A program made the translations under genes and the position numbers. DNA of 64,000 nucleotides from JAFAGX01 sp035622175 (lineage in GTDB: Bacteria; Acidobacteriota; Terriglobia; Terriglobales; Acidobacteriaceae): assembly GCA_035622175.1 (NCBI GenBank), contig DASPVV010000078.1, positions 1-64,000 on the forward strand, in the 5' to 3' direction. Of this stretch, positions 35,193 through 43,648 are shown piece after piece. Position 1 is the first letter of the stretch. Each line of letters begins with the position of its first letter. Under the pieces are notes generated by a model. That model had not been told where the DNA came from, searched no databases, and saw only the letters and a program-made list of their open reading frames with translations.

Positions 35193-35810
35193 GTGGGTGG
35201 GCTGATCGAACCATCTCAGCTCGGTGAACCGCCGCGCGACACCAACTTGCGCCCCGTCTTCCTCGGCGTGGCCATTGTCATCGTCGTGGTGGGTCTTATC
35301 GTTTTGTTCTCGCGCGGAAAACCGACCACTCCGACTGTCCCGCATCCCTACGCCGCCTCGGTGAAGCTTTCCGATCTGAAAATGAGCCAGGCGGAGAACT
35401 TTGTCGGCGCCAGCGTTACCTACATTGATGGGACGGTCACGAACACGGGCGACAAGACTGTCACTCACGCCACCGTGCATGTCGAGTTCAAAAACTCCCT
35501 CGATCAAATCGTCCAGGTCGAAGACCTTCCACTCCAGGTGCTCCGGACCGGCGGCCCCTATTCGGATGCCGTCGATCTGAGCACCTCCCCCCTCGCTGCC
35601 GGACAGAGCACGTCGTTCCGGCTTACCTTTGAGCACATCAGCGCGGATTGGAATCAAGCCTATCCTCGACTGCGCGTCAGCGACGTGACCGTGAAGGCGG
35701 AAGGCCACGCGCCAGCTACTCGTATCGCAGGGCCACCATCGGATCCACTTGGGTGGCGCGGCGCGCCGGCAGGTAGCTTGCGGCCACCCCTACCCCCGCC
35801 AGCAGCGTAG
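35193..35810 (+). CDS. Membrane-anchored protein with DUF2393/FxLYD-like domain
   Basis: A 205-residue protein. One membrane helix (about residues 22-41, FLGVAIVIVVVGLIVLF) precedes an extracytoplasmic beta-sandwich: VTYIDGTVTNTGDKTVTHAT, VHVEFKNSLDQIVQVED and AGQSTSFRLTFEHISADWNQ. This is the pattern of DUF2393/FxLYD-type proteins common in Acidobacteriota. Their function is unknown. The last 31 codons are Pro/Gly-rich and overlap the 3' end of the convergent ADOP permease gene by 95 bases. The start is GTG and may be translated from a leaderless message. Confidence 0.75.
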   Translation: MGGLIEPSQLGEPPRDTNLRPVFLGVAIVIVVVGLIVLFSRGKPTTPTVPHPYAASVKLSDLKMSQAENFVGASVTYIDGTVTNTGDKTVTHATVHVEFKNSLDQIVQVEDLPLQVLRTGGPYSDAVDLSTSPLAAGQSTSFRLTFEHISADWNQAYPRLRVSDVTVKAEGHAPATRIAGPPSDPLGWRGAPAGSLRPPLPPPAA

Positions 35811-38430
35811 CCCCGAGCGCCAGCGTCAGCGGGTCATACGCTTTGAGGCCGAAGAGCCTGGAGCTCGCTGCCCGGCTGCCCGCGATCGCAAGCGGGATAC
35901 CGATGCCGACGCCGACGGCGAGCAGCCTTCCCGATTCGCGGAGGATCATGGCGCTGATTTCGCGCCGTCCGGCCCCCAGGGTCATACGGATGCCAATCTC
36001 GCTGGTTCGCCGCACCACGGCGTAGGACATCACACCGTAAAGGCCAAGCGTGGCCAGCAAGCCGGCCAGCAGGCCGAAACAACCTGAGAGTGTGGCCATC
36101 AGGCGCTCGGCTTGCAACTCGTCATGAAGCATGGTCTCGAGGCTGCTGAACTCGAGAGAAATCTCCGGGCTCGTCTCGAGGATGGTTTGCTTCACCCGCG
36201 CAGTCAGACTGGCCAAAGGAATGGTTGATCGAATCAGGATGGGTTGGATAGGGTCGGGGCCTGGCGCGATCGGAAGATAAACCAGGGGCGGAAAGGGTTC
36301 GCGAATGTCTTCATACTTTGTGTTCCTGACCAGCCCGACAATCTCATAGCTCATCTGCTGCTTCCCCAGCTCGGCCTTTTGCCAGATTCTCCGGCCGATG
36401 GGGTTGTCCCCATTCGCGAACTGGCGGGCAAAGGCCTCATTCACGATGGCCACCAAGGGCGAAGCGGCTGTGTCCCGGTCGTTGAAGTCGCGCCCGGCGA
36501 GGAACCCCGTTCCCATGGTTTGAAAGAATCCGCTGCTCACATAGTTGAACCAAGGGCTTTGGGCCTGGGACGGATCCGAGCCCTCCATCCACACGGTGCG
36601 GTTCATCGAGCTGCCGCCGGTTGGCACAATGGCAGCTTCTGCCGCGGATGCTACGCCAGGGGTGGCACGAATCCGCGCCAGCAGCTCGCGCTCAAAAGGG
36701 AATTGACGCTCCGCCGGCAGATGGAGCTGGGTCAAATCGAGATTGGTGATGAGGATGCCGGTGCGCTGAAACCCCAAGTTCAGGCTGAGCAGGTTGCGCA
36801 GGCTGCGCGTGAACAGCAGCGCGCCCACCACGAGCACCAGGGAAAACGCGACCTGCGCGACCACCAGCAGGCGACGCAATCCGAACCGCCGGCGGTCCGG
36901 GCCGAGGGCGCGGCCCCCGGCCTTCATGGCTTCGCCAGGAGCCGTCTGGGTGGCGCGCAGAGCCGGTATCAGGCCGAACAAGACCGTAACCAGCGCCGCG
37001 ATGCCCGCGGCAAAAGCAAAGACGCGCCAGTCCGGATCCAGATTCAAGAAAACCTGATTCCCCCCGGGACCGAGGAAGGCAAGGAGGGAGCGCGCCAGCG
37101 TGCCGGCCAAGAGCAAGCCCGCCCCGCCGCCGGCCACAACCAGCACCAGGCTTTCTGCCAGCAAGTGGCGGATGAGCCCGCTCCGGGACGCACCCAGGGC
37201 TAGGCGCACCGCCATCTCCCGCTCCCTGGCGGTGGACCGGGCGAGCATCAGATTGGCCAGATTGGCGCAGGCAATCAGAAGCACCAGCCCGGTGATCGCC
37301 AGCAGCAGCCCGAGCAGGTCGGAGGCGCGCTCGCGCAAGGAGGAAATGCCGTTGCCCGCCGGATACGCCGCCAGCTGGAAGGCGAGGTATTTCTTCGCGT
37401 GCTCGGCGTCGTATTCGGGCGGGAGCGTGGCCTCAAAGATCCCAGGAGACATCGCAGCCAGCTGCGCCGTTGCTCTTGCCATCGACCAACCTGGCTTCAG
37501 CCGGCCGACCACCGTCAGCCACCAGTCATAGCGCGTATCCAAGTAATTGTCCTCGCCGCCGAGAATCGGCTGCGAGCAAAGGGGCAGGGCAACGTCAAAG
37601 GAATGGCCCACGTCGAGCCCGTAGAACTTCGCGGGCGTCACCCCCACGACTTCGACAGGATGATAGTCAATGGTCAGCTTTCTGCCGATGACCGACGCTT
37701 CACCGCCCAGCTCGCGTTGCCAAAACCCGTAACTGACCACCACCCCCGAAGCGGCACAGCCCCGCACGTCATCGGCGGCAGTGAAGACTCGGCCGATCAG
37801 CGGGCGAACGCCCAGCACCTTAAAGAAATCGCCGCTCACCCATAGTCCGGGCACCAGGTGGACTTCGCCGCGGGGAGCCAGATTGAAATCATCCGGGGCC
37901 AGAGCGATGACGCCAGAAAAGGCCTGTTGGTGATCCCGGATCTGCTCCCAGACCGCATGGGTAAGCTCGGAGTGCCAGTTGAAGAAACTTCCCATCCGGC
38001 CATGCCGATTCGTCAGACGCACTTCGGCGAGGGCCTGGGGATTCTCGACCGGAAGCATCTCGAGGCGGAGGGCGTCGAGCAGTTGGAAGATCGCCGTGTT
38101 GGCGCCAATCCCCAAGGCGAGCGACAAGAGCGCAACCAGGGCAAAGCCCGGGCTGCGGCGCAATTGGCGCAAGGCATAGCGAACGTCCCGCGAGAAATTC
38201 TCCAGCCAGCTGATGCGGCGCACGTCGCGACACTCCTCCTTAACCTGCTGGACGCCCCCAAAGAGGCGCAAGGCCGCATAACGGGCCTCCTCGGGCGACA
38301 TCCCGCCCGCCAGGTTCTGTTCGATCTGCCGCTCCAGATGAAACTGAAGCTCTTCCTGGAGTTGCTGTTCTTCCTGACCTTGCCGGAAGAGGGAACGAAG
38401 GGAACGCAACCGCTCTTTAAACCACTCCAT
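35716..38430 (-). CDS. ADOP-family ABC transporter permease (MacB/FtsX-like)
   Basis: A 904-residue permease. The N terminus is the ADOP-specific cytoplasmic helical region (LQEELQFHLERQIEQNLAGG, MSPEEARYAALRLFGGVQQV). Then come a first membrane helix (ALVALLSLALGIGANTAIFQ), a MacB-type periplasmic domain, three central helices, a second periplasmic domain (about 560-750) and three final helices. The tandem FtsX/MacB arrangement without a fused or adjacent ATPase is typical of the duplicated orphan permeases of Acidobacteriota. It starts ten bases after a PadR regulator gene, which almost certainly controls it. Substrate unknown; drug or peptide export is the usual guess. Confidence 0.93.
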   Translation of the reverse strand: MEWFKERLRSLRSLFRQGQEEQQLQEELQFHLERQIEQNLAGGMSPEEARYAALRLFGGVQQVKEECRDVRRISWLENFSRDVRYALRQLRRSPGFALVALLSLALGIGANTAIFQLLDALRLEMLPVENPQALAEVRLTNRHGRMGSFFNWHSELTHAVWEQIRDHQQAFSGVIALAPDDFNLAPRGEVHLVPGLWVSGDFFKVLGVRPLIGRVFTAADDVRGCAASGVVVSYGFWQRELGGEASVIGRKLTIDYHPVEVVGVTPAKFYGLDVGHSFDVALPLCSQPILGGEDNYLDTRYDWWLTVVGRLKPGWSMARATAQLAAMSPGIFEATLPPEYDAEHAKKYLAFQLAAYPAGNGISSLRERASDLLGLLLAITGLVLLIACANLANLMLARSTAREREMAVRLALGASRSGLIRHLLAESLVLVVAGGGAGLLLAGTLARSLLAFLGPGGNQVFLNLDPDWRVFAFAAGIAALVTVLFGLIPALRATQTAPGEAMKAGGRALGPDRRRFGLRRLLVVAQVAFSLVLVVGALLFTRSLRNLLSLNLGFQRTGILITNLDLTQLHLPAERQFPFERELLARIRATPGVASAAEAAIVPTGGSSMNRTVWMEGSDPSQAQSPWFNYVSSGFFQTMGTGFLAGRDFNDRDTAASPLVAIVNEAFARQFANGDNPIGRRIWQKAELGKQQMSYEIVGLVRNTKYEDIREPFPPLVYLPIAPGPDPIQPILIRSTIPLASLTARVKQTILETSPEISLEFSSLETMLHDELQAERLMATLSGCFGLLAGLLATLGLYGVMSYAVVRRTSEIGIRMTLGAGRREISAMILRESGRLLAVGVGIGIPLAIAGSRAASSRLFGLKAYDPLTLALGATLLAGVGVAASYLPARRATQVDPMVALRYE

Positions 38431-38440
38431 GACTATTCCC

Positions 38441-38770
38441 TCACGCCGTCTCCAGGACTTGGGCGACCGCCGCCGCCAACCTTTCCCAGCTGGCTCTCTC
38501 TTCCTCGAGCTGCTTGCGCCCGGTCGTCGTGAGGCTGTAGAACTTCGCCCGCCGGTTGTTCTCGGAGGGGCCCCACTCGGCCCTGATCAAACCTTTATGC
38601 TCGAGTCGATGCAACGCGGGATAGAGAGACCCCTGCTGGACTTGCAGTACGTCTTTCGAGATCTGCTGAATGCGCTGGGCGATCGCCCAGCCGTGGATGG
38701 GCTGAAGCGCAATCGTTCTCAGGATGAGAAGGTCGAGCGTGCCCTGCAGAAGGTCCGTCTTTTTGTCCAC
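38441..38770 (-). CDS. PadR-family transcriptional repressor
   Basis: A 109-residue winged-helix protein of the PadR type: MDKKTDLLQGTLDLLILRTI, ISKDVLQVQQGSLYPALHRL and WGPSENNRRAKFYSLTTTGR. It has the short C-terminal dimerisation helix of subfamily 2. The start is GTG at 38770, with GGAGG five bases upstream. It is the first gene of a two-gene unit with the ADOP permease (gap ten bases). A promoter lying inside a long inverted repeat directly upstream points to autorepression of the pair. Confidence 0.93.
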   Translation of the reverse strand: MDKKTDLLQGTLDLLILRTIALQPIHGWAIAQRIQQISKDVLQVQQGSLYPALHRLEHKGLIRAEWGPSENNRRAKFYSLTTTGRKQLEEERASWERLAAAVAQVLETA

Positions 38771-38782
38771 CCCGTCCTCCTA

Positions 38783-38823
38783 GACATTCGACAAGAGTCT
38801 ACGGCTCTTTTGTAGAATGTCAA
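38783..38823 (-). promoter_or_regulatory. padR promoter embedded in an inverted repeat (operator)
   Basis: Minus-strand TTGACA (38818-38823), a 16-base spacer and TAGACT (38796-38801). The same stretch is an imperfect palindrome: GACATTC (38783-38789) and GAATGTC (38815-38821) form the outer arms, with ACAAGAG and CTCTTTTGT continuing inward. A PadR dimer bound here would cover both promoter boxes. Confidence 0.6.
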
Positions 38824-39097
38824 GGGGAATTCGCAATTCCATCAGGTTTGTATTTACCGTAGGCCCGCGGCTGTCGATCTAAGAAACATCTCCAGGGCGC
38901 AAATATTCGCTTTTTGTTTGCCTTCGAGCAGAAATCCTGCTACCTTCCTCTTTGCTGTCAGCTACTCGTTCAAAGCGAGCCCTGCTGGCCGTCGTCATAG
39001 ATAGCGAATCGGGGCCGAAATCAGCGTCTGTGGGAAGTTAACCTGGCAAGCGCAGAAATCCCCTGCCCTGAGGCATGGGGAACGACACAATGAAACT
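38824..39097. other. Intergenic region between the padR promoter and selD
   Basis: About 275 bases. It should contain the selD promoter. Nothing convincing was identified, and no strong ribosome site precedes the selD ATG; the nearest purine run is GGGGAA, about 15 bases upstream. No RNA gene was recognised. Confidence 0.4.
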
Positions 39098-40234
39098 ATG
39101 GCTGAAACCAAGCCGTTCCGGCTGACGGAGTCCGTCAAAGCCGCGGGTTGAGCCTCCAAGCTGAGTCCGGCGGTGCTGGACGCGGTGCTTGGGAAATTAG
39201 CCCGGCAACAGGATGCGAACGTTCTGGTCGGCTTCGATCACGCCGACGACGCCGGCGTGTACCGACTCAGTCCCGAAACGGCCCTGGTACAGACGGTGGA
39301 TTTTTTCACCCCGATTGTGGATGACCCTTACACCTTCGGCCAGATCGCCGCCACCAACGCGCTCAGCGACGTCTATGCCATGGGGGGCTGGCCGCTCACG
39401 TCGCTGGCCATGGTTTGCTTTCCCGAGAAGGGCGATCTCGAAGTCCTGCGCAGCATCCTCGCCGGCGGTCTTTCAAAGATGATCGAAGCCGGATGCACGG
39501 TGATCGGGGGTCACAGCATTCGCGACGAGGAGACGAAATTTGGTTACGCGGTGACCGGACTGATCGATCCGGGGAGAGTGCTGACCAACTCCGGCGCCCA
39601 GCCGGGCGATCGCCTGCTGCTCACCAAAGCCCTGGGGACGGGGGTGATTTCGACGGCAATCAAGAAAGGAGTGGCCCAGCCATCCTGGATTGAGCGAGCG
39701 GTGGCGTCGATGACCAGCTTGAGCAACCGAGCGGTCGAAGTCATAACCGGTGAGCCCGGTCGTCGTTCGCCTGGACTCCCACCCGGCGAAAACCGCCCCG
39801 GGTCGGGCCAGCCGGCGGTGAAACCCGCCGCGAGCAGGGTTTTTTCTGTCCACTCCATGACCGATATTACCGGGTTCGGGTTGATCGGGCATGCGCGCGA
39901 ACTGGCCTTGGGATCGAAGGTTTCTCTTCGCATGGATGCCCATACGATCCCGTTGCTCGAAGGCGCGCTCGATTGCGTTCGCGCCGGGCACATCCCCGGG
40001 GGACTCAAGGCCAATCGTGATTTCGCCGAGTGTGTCGTCCGTTATGAAGGCGCAGTCAGGGAGGAGATGAAGACGATTCTCTTTGACCCGCAAACCGCGG
40101 GAGGGCTGCTGATTTCCGCCGCGGCCGAGGACGCGCCAGAGCTCTTGCGGGCCCTCAACGCCGCCCAGGTTCCTGCCGTTGAAATTGGTGAAGTCACGCC
40201 CCAGAATCCGTTCCTGATCACGGTCGCAGCCTGA
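39098..40234 (+). CDS. selD: Selenide, water dikinase, itself a selenoprotein (in-frame TGA = Sec18)
   Basis: SelD makes selenophosphate from selenide and ATP, the selenium donor for Sec-tRNA and 2-selenouridine. The frame starts MAETKPFRLTESVKAAG, meets TGA at 39149-39151, then continues ASKLSPAVLDAVLGKLARQQ to give 378 residues. The TGA stands where E. coli SelD has catalytic Cys17 (GAGCGCK there, AAG-Sec-ASK here); the second Cys of that motif is Ser. Sec at this position is known in several SelD proteins. ATP-site features remain (HADDAGVY, ATNALSDVYAMGG, TDITGFGLIGHARE). A Pro/Gly-rich insertion of about 30 residues follows VEVIT. Starting translation after the TGA would remove the catalytic loop. 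A SECIS-like hairpin follows the TGA. Confidence 0.92.
39165..39181 (+). promoter_or_regulatory. SECIS-like hairpin of selD
   Basis: GTCCGGC-GGT-GCTGGAC forms seven pairs (six Watson-Crick and one G-U) around the three-base loop GGT. The loop starts 20 bases after the TGA. Size, distance and loop G match the hairpin in the AhpD-like gene and the general bacterial SECIS form. Confidence 0.72.
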
Positions 40235-40317
40235 GGCTCGCGCCGGCGCATCTAGGAAGGGGGGAAATCGGGCCGAACTGGGTCGCAGAGTTCGAACTCT
40301 TCTGGCAAGGAGCCATC

Positions 40318-41307
40318 ATGAAAACCCGCAAACTGGGACGCTCCGGTGTGTGTGTGTCGGCCATCGGACTCGGCTGCATGGGCATGTCAGAGTTTTACGG
40401 TGGACGGGACGACGACGAGTCCATTCGCACCATCCATCGTGCCCTCGATCTGGGGATCAACTTTCTCGATACCGCCGACGTCTACGGCCCCTACAAGAAC
40501 GAGGAACTGGTCGGACGCGCCCTCAAGGGCAGGCGCGAGCAGGTGGTACTGGCCACCAAGTGCGGCATCCTTCGCGACCCGGCGAATCCCAGCCGGCGTG
40601 GGGTGAGTGGCACGCCAGAGTATGTGCGGCGGTCGTGCGAAGGCAGCCTGCGCCGGCTCGGGGTCGACTACATTGATCTTTATTATCAGCATCGCGTCGA
40701 CCCGAAGACTCCGATCGAGGAGACGGTCGGAGCCATGGCAGAGTTAGTGCAAGCAGGAAAGGTTCTCCACATCGGCCTCTCCGAAGCCAGTTCCGAGACC
40801 CTCCGGCGCGCCGCCAACGTTCATGCCATTGCTGCGTTAGAAACCGAGTACTCGCTGTGGACGCGCGACCCCGAAGCGGAAATTCTTCCTACCTGCCGCG
40901 AATTGGGAACTGGATTTGTCGCCTACAGCCCGCTCGGTCGAGGGTTCCTGACGGGGCAGTTCCAGCGATTCGAAGACCTGCCGGCGGAGGATTACCGCCG
41001 CAATTCGCCGCGGTTTCAGGGAGCGAACTTCCAGAAGAACCTCGATCTGGTACATGGGATAGAAGAGATCGCAAAAGAGAAGGGCGCGAAACCATCGCAA
41101 CTGGCGCTGGCATGGGTGCTGGCGCGGGGGGAGGACATCGTGCCCATTCCCGGTACCAAACGCCGCCACTATCTGGAGGAGAACGTGGCCGCCCTCAATC
41201 TCACGCTCAGCGCGCAGGACTTGCGGCGCATGGAGGAGATCTTTCCCGTGGGTGCAGCTTGGGGGGAGCGTTATCCCGAGCCCATGATGGCGATTCTCGA
41301 TCGGTAA
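40318..41307 (+). CDS. Aldo/keto reductase (AKR13/YakC-like)
   Basis: A 329-residue NADP-dependent oxidoreductase. The start MKTRKLGRSGVCVSAIGLGC is preceded by AAGGAG five bases upstream. The catalytic tetrad is visible: Asp and Tyr in NFLDTADVYGPYKNEEL, Lys in VLATKCG and His in LYYQHRVDP. The C-terminal cofactor-binding segment VPIPGTKRRHYLEENVAAL is typical of the AKR13 group. The substrate is not predictable. It lies 83 bases after selD and could share its transcript, although no functional link is obvious. Confidence 0.92.
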   Translation: MKTRKLGRSGVCVSAIGLGCMGMSEFYGGRDDDESIRTIHRALDLGINFLDTADVYGPYKNEELVGRALKGRREQVVLATKCGILRDPANPSRRGVSGTPEYVRRSCEGSLRRLGVDYIDLYYQHRVDPKTPIEETVGAMAELVQAGKVLHIGLSEASSETLRRAANVHAIAALETEYSLWTRDPEAEILPTCRELGTGFVAYSPLGRGFLTGQFQRFEDLPAEDYRRNSPRFQGANFQKNLDLVHGIEEIAKEKGAKPSQLALAWVLARGEDIVPIPGTKRRHYLEENVAALNLTLSAQDLRRMEEIFPVGAAWGERYPEPMMAILDR

Positions 41308-41465
41308 CCATTACCCCAGAGGATGAGTTCTCGAAAGGTCCTGGGCCCCATGGCCATGTCCGCCAGACATCTAGGCCGGGCGGAATGGCCATCATAGCCT
41401 TAGTCAATTCCATCCTTTCCCCGGTAACGCGGGCTCCCTCGCTTGGAATGCAGGAGGCTGTTCTG

Positions 41466-41951
41466 ATGCCCACAGGCTTTGGCACTGCTGCGTTGCAGTC
41501 GAGCGAGCGCATCGCTCATGTCAACGAGCGCATTGCGGTTTCGAAAATGGTGGCAGCCACCCGTGCCCGTACCGGTGCCAAATGGTTCTACTGGATTGCT
41601 GTCCTGTCCATCATCAATTCTCTGATTGTTTTCTATGGCGAGAAATTCGACTTGGGCGCCTGGCTCGGGTTCACCTCCGCAGTCGACGCCTTGGTCAAAC
41701 GGGCCGGAAGCGCGGGGAGCATTAGCGGCATCGCCATCAATGCCTTGGTTGCCGGAGTGTTCATTACCTTCGGATATTTTGCCACCAAAGCCAAGAGATG
41801 GGCATTCCTTGTAGGCATGGCGCTGTACCTGGTCGACGGGTTCCTGCTCATCGAAAGGCGGCACTTGTTGAGCGTTGGCTTCCACACCTACGCGCTGTAT
41901 GCAATCTCGCGGGGACTCGCCGCCGCGAAACAGGTTCAGATTCAAATCTAG
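41466..41951 (+). CDS. Hypothetical membrane protein
   Basis: A 161-residue protein with a hydrophilic N terminus of about 40 residues and four predicted helices: WFYWIAVLSIINSLIVFYGE, ISGIAINALVAGVFITFGYF, WAFLVGMALYLVDGFLL and a C-terminal YALYAISRGLAAA. The start ATG 41466 has AGGAGG eight bases upstream; the frame is open further back, but those codons overlap the previous gene in another frame. The family is not recognised beyond a general likeness to small integral proteins of Acidobacteriota. Confidence 0.75.
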   Translation: MPTGFGTAALQSSERIAHVNERIAVSKMVAATRARTGAKWFYWIAVLSIINSLIVFYGEKFDLGAWLGFTSAVDALVKRAGSAGSISGIAINALVAGVFITFGYFATKAKRWAFLVGMALYLVDGFLLIERRHLLSVGFHTYALYAISRGLAAAKQVQIQI

Positions 41952-42097
41952 TTCCTCGATCTTCCCCGTCCGCCGGCGCGGTCCTATCTTGCTTCGACCG
42001 AAGCCGGTCGCGTTTCCTCCCGGTGGTTGAGCTCCGGGCAGTTCCTGGTGCACCCTGACGCCAGCTTGCCGGCTGAACCCGCTATAATTCTCCCGCC

Positions 42098-43648
42098 ATG
42101 AACCGCGAAGAAAAGTTAGCGGAACTCAACCGGCGCGATCGGTTGGCCGAAGAAGGCGGCGGCCGGCAACGCCGCGAAGGGCAGCACAAACAAGGCAAGA
42201 TGTCGGCCCGCGAGCGCATCGAATTTCTGCTCGACGAGGGCAGCTTCGAAGAAACCGACAAGCTGGTCACGCATCGCTGTACCGACTTCGGAATGGGGGA
42301 ACAGAAGTATTACGGCGATGGCTTCATCACCGGATATGGCCGCATCGAAGGCCGCCTGGTGTTCGTTTTTGCCCAGGATTTCACCGTGTTTGGGGGCTCC
42401 TTATCGGAGGCCAACGCCGGGAAAATCGTAAAGATCATGGATCTTGCCGCCAAGATGGGGGCGCCGCTCCTCGGGTTGAACGATTCCGGCGGCGCCCGCA
42501 TCCAGGAGGGGGTGTTGTCGCTCGCGGGTTACGCAGACATTTTCCTGCGCAATACGCTCTACAGCGGGGTTGTGCCCCAGGTCTCCGCCATCATGGGACC
42601 CTGCGCTGGGGGAGCGGTGTACTCCCCCGCCATCACCGACTTCATTTTGATGGTAGACAAGACTTCTTATATGTTCATTACTGGTCCGGAGGTGATCAAA
42701 ACCGTTACCCACGAGGAAGTCACCAAGGATCAGTTAGGCGGTGCAACCACCCACAATGAAACCTCGGGAGTAGCGCATTTTCTGGCCCACGACGACGCCG
42801 AATGCTTATCCATGGTGCGAGAACTTCTCAGCTTCATCCCCTCGAACAACCTGGAGGATCCCCCCCGCAAGCCGTCGAATGACCCCGCCGACCGGGTTGA
42901 ATCGGCTCTCGACACCCTGATTCCGGATCAATCGAACTTACCCTACGACATAAAGGATGCGATCCATGCGGTGGTCGATGACGGCTACTTTTTTGAGGTC
43001 CAGGAACACTACGCGAAAAACATCGTGGTCGGCTTCGCGCGCCTCGATGGACGATCGGTAGGAATGGTCGCCAACCAGCCGGCTTTTCTCGCGGGCACGC
43101 TCGACATCAATGCCTCGATCAAAGCGGCTCGCTTCGTGCGTTTCTGCGACTGCTTCAATATCCCGCTGGTAACCTTTGAAGACGTCCCCGGGTTTCTGCC
43201 CGGCGCCAATCAGGAATACGGCGGAATTATCAAGCACGGCGCCAAGCTGCTGTTTGCCTTCGCCGAGGCCACGGTTCCCAAAGTGACGGTGATCACGCGC
43301 AAGGCGTACGGAGGCGCGTATTGCGTCATGGCCTCGAAGCATATTCGCACCGACGTGAACTATGCTTGGCCGACGGCCGAAATTGCGGTGATGGGACCTG
43401 AAGGGGCGGTCGACATCGTCTACAAGCGGGAGTTGGAACGGGCGGCGGACCGGGAAGAGGTTCGCAAGCAAAAAATCCGGGAATTTCGCGACCGCTTGGC
43501 CAATCCCTATGTAGCCTCCGAGCGTGGTTTTGTGGATGAGGTGATCCAGCCGCGCGACACCCGCAAGAAGCTCATCCTGGCCTTGGCGATGCTCGAGACC
43601 AAGCGCGACCGAAACCCACCCAAAAAACACGGGAATATACCCCTCTAG
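42098..43648 (+). CDS. pccB: Acyl-CoA carboxylase carboxyltransferase (propionyl-CoA carboxylase beta-type)
   Basis: A 516-residue carboxyltransferase of the PccB/AccD5/MmdA family. The biotin-side half has SARERIEFLLDEGSFEE and LGLNDSGGARIQEGV. The acyl-CoA-side half has GVVPQVSAIMGPCAGGAVYS, VPGFLPGANQEYGGIIKHGA, KVTVITRKAYGGAYCVMASK and AEIAVMGPEGAVDIVYKREL. It transfers CO2 from carboxybiotin to propionyl-CoA or acetyl-CoA, or, with a decarboxylase complex, works in methylmalonyl-CoA decarboxylation. No biotin carboxylase or carrier gene is adjacent, so the partner must be elsewhere. A TATAAT box lies ten bases before the ATG, implying a very short leader. Confidence 0.93.
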   Translation: MNREEKLAELNRRDRLAEEGGGRQRREGQHKQGKMSARERIEFLLDEGSFEETDKLVTHRCTDFGMGEQKYYGDGFITGYGRIEGRLVFVFAQDFTVFGGSLSEANAGKIVKIMDLAAKMGAPLLGLNDSGGARIQEGVLSLAGYADIFLRNTLYSGVVPQVSAIMGPCAGGAVYSPAITDFILMVDKTSYMFITGPEVIKTVTHEEVTKDQLGGATTHNETSGVAHFLAHDDAECLSMVRELLSFIPSNNLEDPPRKPSNDPADRVESALDTLIPDQSNLPYDIKDAIHAVVDDGYFFEVQEHYAKNIVVGFARLDGRSVGMVANQPAFLAGTLDINASIKAARFVRFCDCFNIPLVTFEDVPGFLPGANQEYGGIIKHGAKLLFAFAEATVPKVTVITRKAYGGAYCVMASKHIRTDVNYAWPTAEIAVMGPEGAVDIVYKRELERAADREEVRKQKIREFRDRLANPYVASERGFVDEVIQPRDTRKKLILALAMLETKRDRNPPKKHGNIPL

